A stretch of DNA of 30,782 bases, taken from assembly GCA_937948705.1 (NCBI GenBank), contig CALECF010000203.1, forward strand, positions 1 through 30,782, given 5' to 3'. Positions 23,611 through 30,782 of this stretch are shown here, piece after piece. Below the pieces are notes generated by a model. It saw nothing but the letters and a program-made list of their open reading frames with translations, was not told the DNA's origin and did not search any database. The position numbers were made by a program, and so were the translations under genes. This stretch comes from an uncultured Anaerosolibacter sp. (GTDB lineage Bacteria; Bacillota_A; Clostridia; Peptostreptococcales; Thermotaleaceae). Numbering within the stretch: position 1 is the first letter of the stretch; the number at the start of each line of letters is the position of its first letter.

Positions 23611-23650
23611 AAATACTCCCGACTACCCTAGTCGGGAGTATTTATTTTAG
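23611..23650 (+). terminator. Strong intrinsic terminator
   Basis: A perfect 15-base-pair stem (AAATACTCCCGACTA / TAGTCGGGAGTATTT) with loop CCC is followed by ATTTTAG. Confidence 0.95.
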
Positions 23651-23744
23651 TTCTTCCTATGAGTTGATTTATTGATATTTATCACAGACAGTTTGGAGAA
23701 ATTCCTCTATTCTCTATATAGAATTATCTGTAGGAGGGTCTTCC

Positions 23745-24071
23745 ATGGAAAAAATCGGCATTATTAACTGCTTTGAGATATCACAACGCTGCAGTGGCTC
23801 AGGGTGCACAAAGGCTTTTCATCATAGAACCGGGGCTTTTGAAACCTATGATCAGGGGGATGAGATCATCAGCTTTGTCCACTGCAATGGCTGTAGTGAA
23901 GAATCCGTTCAACAGGTTTTAGATCAGGCGGAAGAAATGAAAGAAGTGGGTGTGACATCCATTCACCTTTCTACTTGTGTCCGCTCCAAGTGCCCATGGT
24001 ATGATCAGTTTATGACAGAGTTGTCTAAAAGCTTTAGGGTAGAAGGCTATAGTCATGGAAAGAAAAGATAA
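23745..24071 (+). CDS. CGGC-domain protein
   Basis: This 108-residue cytosolic protein matches the CGGC domain family, thought to bind metal through cysteines. Motifs: 'IGIINCFEISQRCSGSGC', 'FVHCNGCSEE' in place of the name-giving CGGC, and 'IHLSTCVRSKCPWYD'. The pattern of paired Cys and the helix between them agree with the family's short versions. Role unknown; often found in anaerobes. The ATG follows TAGGAGGGT. It is convergent with manC, and its stop codon lies inside the shared terminator. Confidence 0.88.
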   Translation: MEKIGIINCFEISQRCSGSGCTKAFHHRTGAFETYDQGDEIISFVHCNGCSEESVQQVLDQAEEMKEVGVTSIHLSTCVRSKCPWYDQFMTELSKSFRVEGYSHGKKR

Positions 24072-24112
24072 ACAGGAGAGACAAATGGATTTGTCTCTCC
24101 TGTTTATCTTTT
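24067..24112. terminator. Bidirectional terminator between CGGC gene and manC
   Basis: A perfect 20-base-pair stem begins GATAAACAGG and closes on a two-base GG centre. T-rich tracts follow on both strands. The CGGC stop codon is in the left arm; the manC stop is just to the right. Confidence 0.93.
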
Positions 24113-25184
24113 ATATGAACTTTGTAAGCTCCTGTTGTTCTACGATAATTTTTAATAGTTCTTTAATATCTTGATCTCTGGATTTATCGCAAACCAATAC
24201 CACGTCTCCCGTGTCTACGATGATCAAATTGCTTACCCCAATGGTAGCAATTAGACGATCTTCTCCAAAAATGATACACTCTCTTGTATCAATTTTAGAG
24301 TTCAGGGCTTTGACAATATTTCCATTTTCATCTTTATCAAAAAATCTTTCAAACGCCGTCCAGCTTCCGATATCATCCCATCTAAAATCAGCCTCAATCA
24401 CATTGACCCTGGTACTTCTCTCCATGATGCCATAGTCTATAGAAATGCCATCGATCTCCTCATAGGTCTCTTCTAAGACCGCCGCTGCCTGGTCCGTACC
24501 AATGGCATCACTAATCTTCATGAGGCTAGTAAACAGATCCGGAAGAAAGCGCTTGATTTCCTCCATTAGTACCGATGCCTTCCACACAAACATACCACTA
24601 TTCCAAAGATAAGTGCCTTTGTTCACAAATTCGATAGCCTTCACCTTATTGGGTTTCTCAATAAACCTTTTTGCTACGTAAACTGGGCAATCATACTGAG
24701 CGATGGACTTACCCGCCTCAATATAGCCATAGGCAGTTTCCGGTCTCGCGGGCTTGATTCCCATGGTCATTAGACAGTTCGTTTCTTCTACGATGGTGAT
24801 GGCATCATGAATCACTTCAACAAATTTATCCTGATCAAAGATCAGGTGGTCCGAAGGAAGTACTACCATCGTTGCATTTGGATCCTTTTTTAACAAATGT
24901 ACAGCTGCAAGACCTATACATGTGGCAGTGTCTCTATTCATAGGCTCAATTAAAATATTCTCCGAAAGAATTTCCGGGATTTGCGTCTCTAGGGTGTCTA
25001 TATATTGACTACTGGTTACAATATATATCCGATCCATGGGCACGACTTTGCTGATCCGATCTACTGTTGTTTGTATCATTGTCTTTGCTCCCACGGTTCT
25101 AAGGAACTGCTTTGGTCTACTCTTACGGCTTTTGGGCCAAAATCGCGACCCTACACCACCGGACATGATGACTGCGTATACCAT
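24111..25184 (-). CDS. manC: Mannose-1-phosphate guanylyltransferase
   Basis: This 357-residue enzyme makes GDP-mannose from GTP and mannose 1-phosphate. It shows the nucleotidyltransferase signature 'GGVGSRFWPKSRKSRPKQFL' near residue 9, 'IEPMNRDTATCIGLAA', 'VVLPSDHLI', the 'FIEKPN' motif, 'YLWNSGMFVWKA' and 'ADFRWDDIGSW'. Length fits the single-domain form without a fused phosphomannose isomerase. The ATG follows AAGGAGGCG. It stands alone on the minus strand. In this setting GDP-mannose would feed spore-surface or wall glycans made by the two CotSA-like enzymes, an inference from proximity. A 90-base piece of this gene is copied at 28296-28386. Confidence 0.95.
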   Translation of the reverse strand: MVYAVIMSGGVGSRFWPKSRKSRPKQFLRTVGAKTMIQTTVDRISKVVPMDRIYIVTSSQYIDTLETQIPEILSENILIEPMNRDTATCIGLAAVHLLKKDPNATMVVLPSDHLIFDQDKFVEVIHDAITIVEETNCLMTMGIKPARPETAYGYIEAGKSIAQYDCPVYVAKRFIEKPNKVKAIEFVNKGTYLWNSGMFVWKASVLMEEIKRFLPDLFTSLMKISDAIGTDQAAAVLEETYEEIDGISIDYGIMERSTRVNVIEADFRWDDIGSWTAFERFFDKDENGNIVKALNSKIDTRECIIFGEDRLIATIGVSNLIIVDTGDVVLVCDKSRDQDIKELLKIIVEQQELTKFI

Positions 25185-25234
25185 TTATGTCTCGCCTCCT
25201 TAATATTCACTATATGGCAAGACGAATGGATTGG

Positions 25235-25508
25235 TTACTTAATTTGAAAGCATTCCATTCTTTTAGGTGTATTATCTGGGATGAATAGATATTCTTCATT
25301 CTCCGGCTGCTTTTCCGGTTCAAATATCTTTGTATATGGGTACAGAGAGACCAGCAACCTCTGCCCTGATCCCTCTTATAATAATAGTTACTATCAAATA
25401 TTAAATTGTACTATAAAACCATGGTATTTCCTTTTCTTCCCCATAAATATATACTGGCTCGATTTCAAAAAGAGCTATTAACTCCCATAATTCAGGTAAC
25501 TCTTTCAT
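25235..25508 (-). pseudogene. Frameshifted remnant of an unrecognised gene
   Basis: An ATG at 25508 behind GGTGGT opens 35 codons starting 'MKELPELWELIALFE' and ending 'EIPWFYSTI' at a stop (25401). Another frame then gives protein-like sequence ('GQRLLVSLYPYTKIFEPE', 'NEEYLFIPDNTPKRMECF') up to a stop at 25235. Together these look like one protein of about 90 residues broken by one or two frameshifts. I do not recognise the family. It lies between manC and the first immunity-like gene, and nothing else was seen in 25185-25572. Confidence 0.45.
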
Positions 25509-25572
25509 TTAACCACCGTTCCTCTGTCTCAGAATATAAGCGAAATATGAACACAGGCTATAGTCACAATCG

Positions 25573-26163
25573 TTATTTCTTCAGCTTTTGTTTTTCATTT
25601 AATAGTCTTTCTTTGTTAGGACGAGTGTCGTCTAATAAAAAATCTGCCCAATCAAGTTCAAATTCATCGGTATTTTCTTGCCAATACAACAGACGATTAT
25701 AATAGTAATCTACCTTTTCACTGACTGGTTTTGGAAAGCTATCTTCTCCATATTTTAAGACTATTGCTGTCAATTCATAGATAGGCAGCCCCAAAGCGTG
25801 TGTTTCTACATGTACCGTAGCTCCAGCATGACCAATTGCGTGACACAAAGCACCATATTCCCTATCATCAATTTCTTTAGCCACAGCATGTGAATCTAAA
25901 ATAGCCCGTTTTGCTAGGGGCATTTTAATTTTACCCCTTGCCCAATCCTCACAAAGCTCCAAACAGGTTCTGGGTCTTCGTTCATCGGGGTATTTTGCTT
26001 CAAATTGTTCTAAAGTCAGTTTGGCACAATCTAGCGCCCACATCACAAGGGTTCGATGCTTTTGTAATTGAATTAGGTTTATCAAGGCTTGTAAGCATTG
26101 ACTGTCACGGGAAAACAACATTTTATTTCTTTTCTTTAATTTGATCTCTACATCTGAAAACAT
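25573..26163 (-). CDS. Putative immunity protein (Imm-5-like)
   Basis: This 196-residue soluble, mainly helical protein has the pattern I associate with 'putative immunity protein' families: 'LFSRDSQCLQALINLIQLQ', 'KHRTLVMWALDCAK', 'CEDWARGKIKMPLAKRAI', and 'LCHAIGHAGATVHVETHALG'. The conserved His and Cys in the last block suggest a binding site. The ATG at 26163 follows GGAAGGG by 9 bases; a TTG six codons earlier is less likely. No toxin gene is adjacent, and the name comes from sequence class rather than tested function. A related shorter protein is encoded next door. Confidence 0.75.
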   Translation of the reverse strand: MFSDVEIKLKKRNKMLFSRDSQCLQALINLIQLQKHRTLVMWALDCAKLTLEQFEAKYPDERRPRTCLELCEDWARGKIKMPLAKRAILDSHAVAKEIDDREYGALCHAIGHAGATVHVETHALGLPIYELTAIVLKYGEDSFPKPVSEKVDYYYNRLLYWQENTDEFELDWADFLLDDTRPNKERLLNEKQKLKK

Positions 26164-26312
26164 AGTATAATTCCCTTCCAAATTATATATAGTCTATAAT
26201 TCACATAATTCTACAGTCATGAAGTAGTATAAAAAAATGTGAATTAACTTAACTTCCTATTGTGCTCATAATCTCTCCGATAAATCGCAATTCATAACGC
26301 TAAATCTTTTTA

Positions 26313-26792
26313 TTAGACACTCTTCATGAATTCAATTTGGATTTTTCTTTCTTTTCTTACTTCCTCTAAGTTTTTAGGATACACTAAATTTATTAAAGTT
26401 ATTACATACTCTGATGCTATCAACCCATGTCTCTTTACGTGAGGAATAAGAGTAACTTGTACCACAACTTTCAAGACTTTAACTTTTACTGGGTCTTTCT
26501 CTGCACGTGCCAAGTCAGGTATCATGGCAGCTGCTTGTCTAGTCTCTTGGTATGTAGCTTTTCCTTCTTGCCATCTTCTGCTAACGTCAATACATTCATT
26601 TATTGCATCACAAGGTTGCACATTTGTAAGACTTAACACATGTTGTACTAACAACAGACCATAACGTGAGATGTCTTTTTTGCTTTTACTTTCAAAAACT
26701 GCAATAAGTTCATCTTTCAATTCTGGAATATCATCAATTTTTTTTATTATTCCTACATTACTCATATCACTAGTTTCTTTCTTATTTCTCAT
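26313..26792 (-). CDS. Putative immunity-like protein, shorter relative
   Basis: This 159-residue helical, cytosolic protein is similar in plan to its neighbour: 'CIDVSRRWQEGKATYQETRQAA' matches the 'CEDWARGKIKMPLAKRAI' block, and 'IPHVKRHGLIASEYVITLI' matches 'VHVETHALGLPIYELTAIV'. The C-terminal 'NLEEVRKERKIQIEFM' is a charged helix. Similarity was judged by eye, so the family link is tentative. The ATG follows AAGGAG by 8 bases. The 150-base gaps on both sides suggest separate transcription from its neighbours. Confidence 0.7.
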   Translation of the reverse strand: MRNKKETSDMSNVGIIKKIDDIPELKDELIAVFESKSKKDISRYGLLLVQHVLSLTNVQPCDAINECIDVSRRWQEGKATYQETRQAAAMIPDLARAEKDPVKVKVLKVVVQVTLIPHVKRHGLIASEYVITLINLVYPKNLEEVRKERKIQIEFMKSV

Positions 26793-26945
26793 AATGACAG
26801 CTCCTTAAATTTCTATTTGCAGACCAGTCAGAATACATAAATAGTCTTTGGTTCACATTTTTCTGCTATTGCGATACGAAGCCCATAATTATCATTATGC
26901 TCTGCTATCGAAGTACTGTTCCTGAAAACAAATTTGTCTTTCTAT

Positions 26946-27458
26946 TTATATTTTTGTGAAAGTCATATTTAGGGGTGCTGCCACTCTATTGTTTATCTCC
27001 ATGGTCATCCAAATGATTTCATCGTCTTCATCATATTGGATATCATCCTTTATAAAACTCACTTGCCCATAAAAGTCATATCCGGTTCTACTGCTAGGCA
27101 CATGGAGAAGATCAATATTCATATTTTTAGCCTTATGAAAAAGATGATTAAATAAGGCTTTTCCTATGCCTTTCCTATGCAATTCAGGTTTTACGTAGAA
27201 ATTCGATATACTATACTTGGGTGTATCTGCATCCCCAAAGTTGGCAAGGGCACCTGTGGCAACTACTTCTCCTTCAATCTCTACCACGTATATATCTTTC
27301 CAGGTCATTTGATTCTTTAAGTCTTCAGCTTTATTGCGGTCCCTAAACTTCTCTACAATTTCTTGAGAATGCTTTTGAATGAGTACTTCATCAAAATTTC
27401 GTTGGATGATTTGGGCAACAGCTGTAAGGTCGCGTTCATTAATTTTCCTGATAACCAT
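26946..27458 (-). CDS. GNAT-family N-acetyltransferase
   Basis: This 170-residue protein has the GNAT acetyl-CoA loop in 'ELHRKGIGKALFNHLFHKA' near residues 93-111, preceded by the beta-strand 'ISNFYVKPE' and followed by 'IDLLHVPSSRTGYDFYGQVSF', the usual beta-5 and C-terminal strand region. It should acetylate a small amine or protein; substrate unknown. The GGGGGAAG ribosome binding site supports the ATG. It diverges from the Nudix-type gene at 27554 over 95 bases. Confidence 0.9.
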   Translation of the reverse strand: MVIRKINERDLTAVAQIIQRNFDEVLIQKHSQEIVEKFRDRNKAEDLKNQMTWKDIYVVEIEGEVVATGALANFGDADTPKYSISNFYVKPELHRKGIGKALFNHLFHKAKNMNIDLLHVPSSRTGYDFYGQVSFIKDDIQYDEDDEIIWMTMEINNRVAAPLNMTFTKI

Positions 27459-27553
27459 GTTTACTTCCCCCAGTATAAGTTGGTTTTTGTTTTTACCTAT
27501 TATATCATAGGAACTAGAAAATATTTACAATTTATATTTGTAAGGAGACTATC

Positions 27554-28231
27554 ATGAGGATAAGATGTTCAGCCCGTGTCATCGCCATAAATAAGGACAA
27601 GAGAGTTTTATTGTTTAAATATGAAGCCGACAGCATATTTGGCTCCCAAGGTCCAATAGGTAAACCATTTTGGGTAACCCCTGGGGGTGGAGTGGAAGAT
27701 CAAGAAACCTATGAAGATGCAGCCAAGCGAGAACTGTTTGAGGAGTCTGGTCTTGTTCCGGTAGCTTTAAGTAAATGCATATGGAATAGAATAATAGAAT
27801 TGACCTGGAAGGGAGAACTCATCCAATCACAGGAGAAGTACTATGTGGCTTACGTAGAAGAAGCAGATATTAAATTGGATAACCTGACTTTAGAAGAGAG
27901 AGATTTGGATAGTTTTAAATTGCTATTTTTTTCAAATGCCTATTTAATGTCTGTACGATTCGATATCAATGAAGAGGTTATATCTTTGCCTTTAGATGTT
28001 ATTACCTATGTTTCAGGACTCGATAAATTTTTGAAAACGAAAGATTTTTACGAATATGGATTTAATTATGAGATACACATTTTTGGTAATATCACTCATG
28101 TCTATAGTGAATATGAAGCAAAGGCATCTTTAGAGGCTATTACCCCGGTAAAAAGCGGGGTCAATTTTGTTCAATTAATAAATGCTGGTGGTAAATGGAA
28201 GATATTAAACATATTATGGCAAGATAAATAA
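27554..28231 (+). CDS. Nudix hydrolase fused to a truncated NTF2-like domain
   Basis: Residues 1 to about 115 are a Nudix domain with the box 'GGGVEDQETYEDAAKREL' followed by 'FEESG', fully matching Gx5Ex7REUxEExGU; such enzymes cleave nucleoside diphosphate derivatives. From about residue 117 the sequence changes to an NTF2/SnoaL-like fold: 'FKLLFFSNAYLMSVRFD', 'PLDVITYVSGLDKFLKTKDF', 'YEIHIFGNITHVYSEYEAKA', and 'GVNFVQLINAGGKWKILNI', which is the typical end of that fold. The usual C-terminus of the Nudix domain and the first helix of the NTF2 domain are missing, so the gene may have arisen by a deletion joining two neighbours. The frame is intact. The ATG follows AAGGAG. Confidence 0.82.
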   Translation: MRIRCSARVIAINKDKRVLLFKYEADSIFGSQGPIGKPFWVTPGGGVEDQETYEDAAKRELFEESGLVPVALSKCIWNRIIELTWKGELIQSQEKYYVAYVEEADIKLDNLTLEERDLDSFKLLFFSNAYLMSVRFDINEEVISLPLDVITYVSGLDKFLKTKDFYEYGFNYEIHIFGNITHVYSEYEAKASLEAITPVKSGVNFVQLINAGGKWKILNILWQDK

Positions 28232-28295
28232 ATATATTGTACCAATAACGCTACTTCAATATCCAAGGGGTCCCCCCTTATACCTTATATCCAGA

Positions 28296-28386
28296 TGGTT
28301 ACAATATATATCCGATCCATGGTCACGACTTTGCTGATCCGATCCACTGTTGTTTGTATCAGTGTCTTTGCTCCCCTCGTTCCTAA
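28296..28386 (-). pseudogene. Copied fragment of manC
   Basis: This 91-base stretch matches 25013-25103 inside manC with few differences (for example G to T after CCATG, and T to C in GATCTACTG). It corresponds to manC residues about 27-57 and is in the same orientation. No flanking part of manC was copied and no coding capacity remains. Confidence 0.85.
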
Positions 28387-28402
28387 CCAAAGCTCATATA
28401 TT

Positions 28403-28885
28403 CTATCTTTCAGCTATTGGTATAAATTTCACTATGAAACTCCACATCACTCTGATTAGACATACTTTATATAAAGCTTGACTAGCAAATGTGTGCCAAA
28501 TACTCCACCTGCTCTCATTGTATTGAATTAATCTGGTTTTAATCAATATCCAGTATTCAATCAAGGTTTGAAAGGCAGAATAAACCATGCTTTGCCCTAC
28601 AATAGCACTGTAACTTGAATTTGATGTGGTTTGACAATATAGAACAAATATCGAAGGTCCTATTAGCCAATCATATACTATAGAACTTTTAAAGGTTTTT
28701 GGAAAATATCTTACTGGATAACTAAAATGATGTTTTCTCATTAACAAGCTAGAAATCAATATATTAGAAATAGCAGAAAAAATAAATAATATAAAGGATT
28801 GCTTTCTATATCTTCTTCTAAATAGAATCGGCATAAAACATAATCCTATCCCTGTTGCAATGTGCATAATTCTTCGACTACTCAT
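28403..28885 (-). CDS. CBO0543-like membrane protein
   Basis: This 160-residue protein has about four to five hydrophobic segments, and the block 'YPVRYFPKTFKSSIVYDWL' and 'SAIVGQSMVYSAFQTLIEYWI' that I associate with CBO0543-family membrane proteins of Clostridium and Bacillus. The start at 28885 is taken because GGGAG lies 8 bases upstream, rather than an in-frame ATG 11 codons earlier. Function is unknown. Its composition is AT-rich with many rare-looking Ile and Ser codons, like other accessory genes here. Confidence 0.75.
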   Translation of the reverse strand: MSSRRIMHIATGIGLCFMPILFRRRYRKQSFILFIFSAISNILISSLLMRKHHFSYPVRYFPKTFKSSIVYDWLIGPSIFVLYCQTTSNSSYSAIVGQSMVYSAFQTLIEYWILIKTRLIQYNESRWSIWHTFASQALYKVCLIRVMWSFIVKFIPIAER

Positions 28886-29290
28886 TTCAATCACTCCCCA
28901 TGATAGTATTATTCTCATCTACCTCAGTTTTATCATAATATTTCTACTTATCATAGAATCAGTACCCCCCATACCTCATTTAGTCTGCTCATTTGAATAA
29001 AAATAACCCTTATGTAAAGAATCTGCTAAAAAGATTTACTCCTACTTGATTGGATGGATTCTAATGATTAGCCGCTACTCTCGGTTTAATTATTTGTTTG
29101 ATAGATTTATCAAGGAACAAGAAATATTTGTACATTAAGTTGATGAATAGTGGCTACTGTTTTATCCCAGCATCATTACAGTTCATTCTTGAGAGAGCTA
29201 TGTAGGCGTGGTTGAAATCAGTAAGCTATTGGTTTCAGAACAGCGATATCCCTTTGGTAAACTAAAAATTTTTCGTGCCGTAATTGAAGA
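28886..29290. other. Gene-free accessory gap with one coding-like remnant
   Basis: About 400 bases hold no intact gene. From 29202 the plus strand reads 'VGVVEISKLLVSEQRYPFGK' and continues 'LKIFRAVIEERE' before the terminator hairpin. It looks like the tail of a lost gene, but it has no start codon and an upstream stop. Confidence 0.35.
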
Positions 29291-29322
29291 AAGGGAACCC
29301 TTCATTTTTTCAAGGTTCCCTT
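29291..29322. terminator. Terminator-like hairpin
   Basis: A 9-base-pair stem (AAGGGAACC / GGTTCCCTT) with a 14-base loop, no long T-run on either side. It could end the remnant on the plus strand, or serve the YbaK gene on the minus strand. Confidence 0.5.
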
Positions 29323-29436
29323 AGTTTAAATGATACTCATTTTGTTAGTTAGTTATTTACGTTTTCTTCCTTCTGCTTTTCATTTTATTTCCCCTTTTGC
29401 TTTATGGGTAATTTTATTTCATGCAAATCATATAAA

Positions 29437-29919
29437 TCAGCTTTCACTTTCTTGCCACCCCTTGCATACATCGACCCATTCCAAACTCTTCGAATATTCT
29501 TCCAGCTCATCTGGCGTTAACTCAATGGCACTATTACTACTCCCACACGCCGGAAAGACTGTGCTAAATCTTCTTATAGAGATATCCAAATATACCCTGA
29601 CACTTTCATTTACGCCGAAAGGACATACCCCGCCAATTTCATGACCAACAAATTCTATTACCTCATCTGATGCAAGCATCTTAGCTTTTGTCCTAAATAG
29701 TCCCTTAAATTTTGCATTATCAATTTTTGCATCGCCTGCAGCAACAATCAGTACACACCTGTCATCAACCTTAAATGATAACGTCTTTGCAATACGCTCC
29801 GGCTCGCAATGCAACGCCTGTGCCGCCAGATCAACAGTTGCGCTCGACACATCAAACTCTTGTATCTTTACATCCTTGTTCCACTTTTTTAAATATTCCC
29901 TGACTTTATCGATTGCCAT
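29437..29919 (-). CDS. YbaK/EbsC-family aminoacyl-tRNA deacylase
   Basis: This 160-residue protein matches the YbaK/ProX family, which removes wrongly attached amino acids such as Cys or Ala from tRNA-Pro. Visible: 'ATVDLAAQALHCEPERIAKTL', 'IVAAGDAKIDNAKFK', and the Gly-rich 'GHEIGGVCPFGVNESVRVYLD'; the Lys and the GxxGG loop are the known active-site features. The ATG at 29919 follows AAGGAGGGT, excluding an earlier in-frame start 17 codons upstream. Freestanding; not near a proline synthetase gene. Confidence 0.9.
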   Translation of the reverse strand: MAIDKVREYLKKWNKDVKIQEFDVSSATVDLAAQALHCEPERIAKTLSFKVDDRCVLIVAAGDAKIDNAKFKGLFRTKAKMLASDEVIEFVGHEIGGVCPFGVNESVRVYLDISIRRFSTVFPACGSSNSAIELTPDELEEYSKSLEWVDVCKGWQESES

Positions 29920-30121
29920 TTTACATACCCTCCTTACGAATTTCACAATACTATTTTCTATGTATTCCACTTATTTCCTCCTAGTATGCAAAGGTCACGT
30001 CATATAAAATCTCTACCTTTTATCTTGAAGGGGAATGATGGAAAATGTCGAAGTAATCATTCAAGCAGCTTTAAGATATATCTTTTTACCAATACGTTAC
30101 GAATATTCGAAAGGAGAAATC

Positions 30122-30514
30122 ATGGAAGAAAATAAGAAAGTCTTTAAATCAATTGATGAATACATTGGTCAATTTTCTCCTGAAGTTCAGGAAATACTAC
30201 AGGGGTTAAGAAAGATTATAAAAGAATCGGCACCGAGCGCAGAAGAAAAGATTAGCTGGCAAATGCCAACCTTTGTTTTGTACGGAAATTTAGTACATTT
30301 TGCTGCCCATAAAAACCATATAGGTTTTTATCCTGGGGTTAGTGGAATTGATGCCTTCAAGCATAAGCTATCGGAATATAAGGGATCAAAAGGCGCCGTG
30401 CAGTTTCCTATAAACAAGCCGCTGCCTTATGAATTAATAAGGGAAATAGTTAAATTTAGAGTTGCTGAAAATACAAAAGAAGCAGAGGCCAAATTGAAAA
30501 AAAGAAAACAATAG
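30122..30514 (+). CDS. DUF1801 (YdhG-like) protein
   Basis: This 130-residue protein matches DUF1801: 'SIDEYIGQFSPEVQEILQGL', 'EEKISWQMPTFVLYG', 'HFAAHKNHIGFYPG' and 'GAVQFPINKPLPYELI'. Members include YdhG of Bacillus, suggested to chaperone iron; biochemistry is limited. The ATG at 30122 follows AAAGGAGAAATC and yields a normal family length; an ATG 29 codons earlier adds an untypical tail. A small hairpin (ACAATAG / CTATTGT) overlaps the stop. Confidence 0.88.
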   Translation: MEENKKVFKSIDEYIGQFSPEVQEILQGLRKIIKESAPSAEEKISWQMPTFVLYGNLVHFAAHKNHIGFYPGVSGIDAFKHKLSEYKGSKGAVQFPINKPLPYELIREIVKFRVAENTKEAEAKLKKRKQ

Positions 30515-30540
30515 TTTCCTATTGTCCCTATTATAAACAA

Positions 30541-30782
30541 TTAAAATGGCCACACGAATAGAATCAATGGTGCTCCAACGAGAAGGATCAGAATCGATAA
30601 GGGTAATCCCAGTCGCCAGTAATCTTTAAAATGGTATCCACCAGGACCCATGACCAACATATTGGATTGATGTCCAATTGGTGTTAAAAATGCTGCAGAC
30701 GACGACACACAAACACCCATGAGCAGCGGATCTTGTGAGACACCCATAAATCCAGCCAAACTGATGGCAACGGATGCCATTA
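30541..30782 (-). CDS. C-terminal part of an SLC13/CitT-type transporter
   Basis: The last 80 residues of a membrane protein; the N-terminus lies beyond the right edge. It contains 'SSAAFLTPIGHQSNMLVMGPGGYHFKDYWRLGLPL', a pattern of DASS/SLC13 anion symporters where 'TPIGHQSN' lies in the second substrate and sodium hairpin (only part quoted: TPIGHQSN). The final segment is a hydrophobic helix. Substrate (dicarboxylate, sulfate or similar) cannot be told. Confidence 0.85.
   Translation of the reverse strand, partial: MASVAISLAGFMGVSQDPLLMGVCVSSSAAFLTPIGHQSNMLVMGPGGYHFKDYWRLGLPLSILILLVGAPLILFVWPF

Noticed and set aside
25573..26792. Toxin-antitoxin or polymorphic toxin locus
   Set aside because: Only immunity-like proteins are present; no toxin, repeat-rich carrier or secretion gene is visible.

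Overview
The window looks like a chromosomal segment from a low-to-moderate GC, endospore-forming, anaerobic Firmicute, most likely of class Clostridia in an Alkaliphilus/Natronincola-like lineage. That placement is inferred from gene content: yabG, veg, CotS-family proteins, a YhcN/YlaJ-type lipoprotein, an arginine deiminase operon, SLH proteins, and strong AGGAGG or G-run ribosome binding sites. No rRNA, tRNA, CRISPR array, riboswitch or intact insertion sequence was seen.

Layout. (1) Positions 1-4.4 kb carry two tandem minus-strand genes for secreted YcdB/YcdC-repeat proteins. The second ends in three SLH domains; the first runs off the left edge. (2) Positions 4.5-8.1 kb hold an arginine deiminase operon (arcA-arcB-arcC, minus strand) behind a good sigma-A promoter. 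A ten-copy heptanucleotide array abuts the arcB ribosome binding site. (3) Positions 8.3-11.1 kb hold yabG, a SpoIID/amidase fusion and veg. Two perfect-consensus sigma-A promoters sit in tandem in front of veg. (4) Positions 11.3-25.2 kb form a spore-surface island: a GT2 glycosyltransferase, three CotS-family proteins with kinase-like motifs, one CotS paralogue that has lost those motifs, a coiled-coil orphan, two CotSA-like GT4 glycosyltransferases, a small Cys-rich protein, a Gly/Thr-rich YhcN-type lipoprotein and a mannose-1-phosphate guanylyltransferase. Threonine aldolase, a YkgJ-type Cys-cluster protein, a CGGC-domain protein and two small membrane proteins are interspersed. (5) Positions 25.2-30.8 kb are an accessory zone: two putative immunity-like proteins without a visible toxin, a GNAT, a Nudix/NTF2-like chimera, a CBO0543-like membrane protein, a YbaK deacylase, a DUF1801 protein, two gene remnants (one a copied piece of manC) and the end of an SLC13-type transporter.

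How it fits together. ArcA, ArcB and ArcC convert arginine to ornithine, CO2, ammonia and ATP. YabG and the SpoIID/amidase fusion suggest coat and cortex processing late in sporulation. ManC would make GDP-mannose, a possible donor for the CotSA-like glycosyltransferases, with the CotS kinase-like proteins as partners. Candidate sigma-K promoters precede yabG, one cotS gene and the four-gene cotS operon. The most unusual parts are that operon (two motif-bearing CotS, one motif-less CotS and a coiled-coil orphan), the single-chain SpoIID-amidase, the Cys-rich small protein, and the Nudix/NTF2-like fusion. All functional statements rest on motif recognition by eye; no database search was possible.
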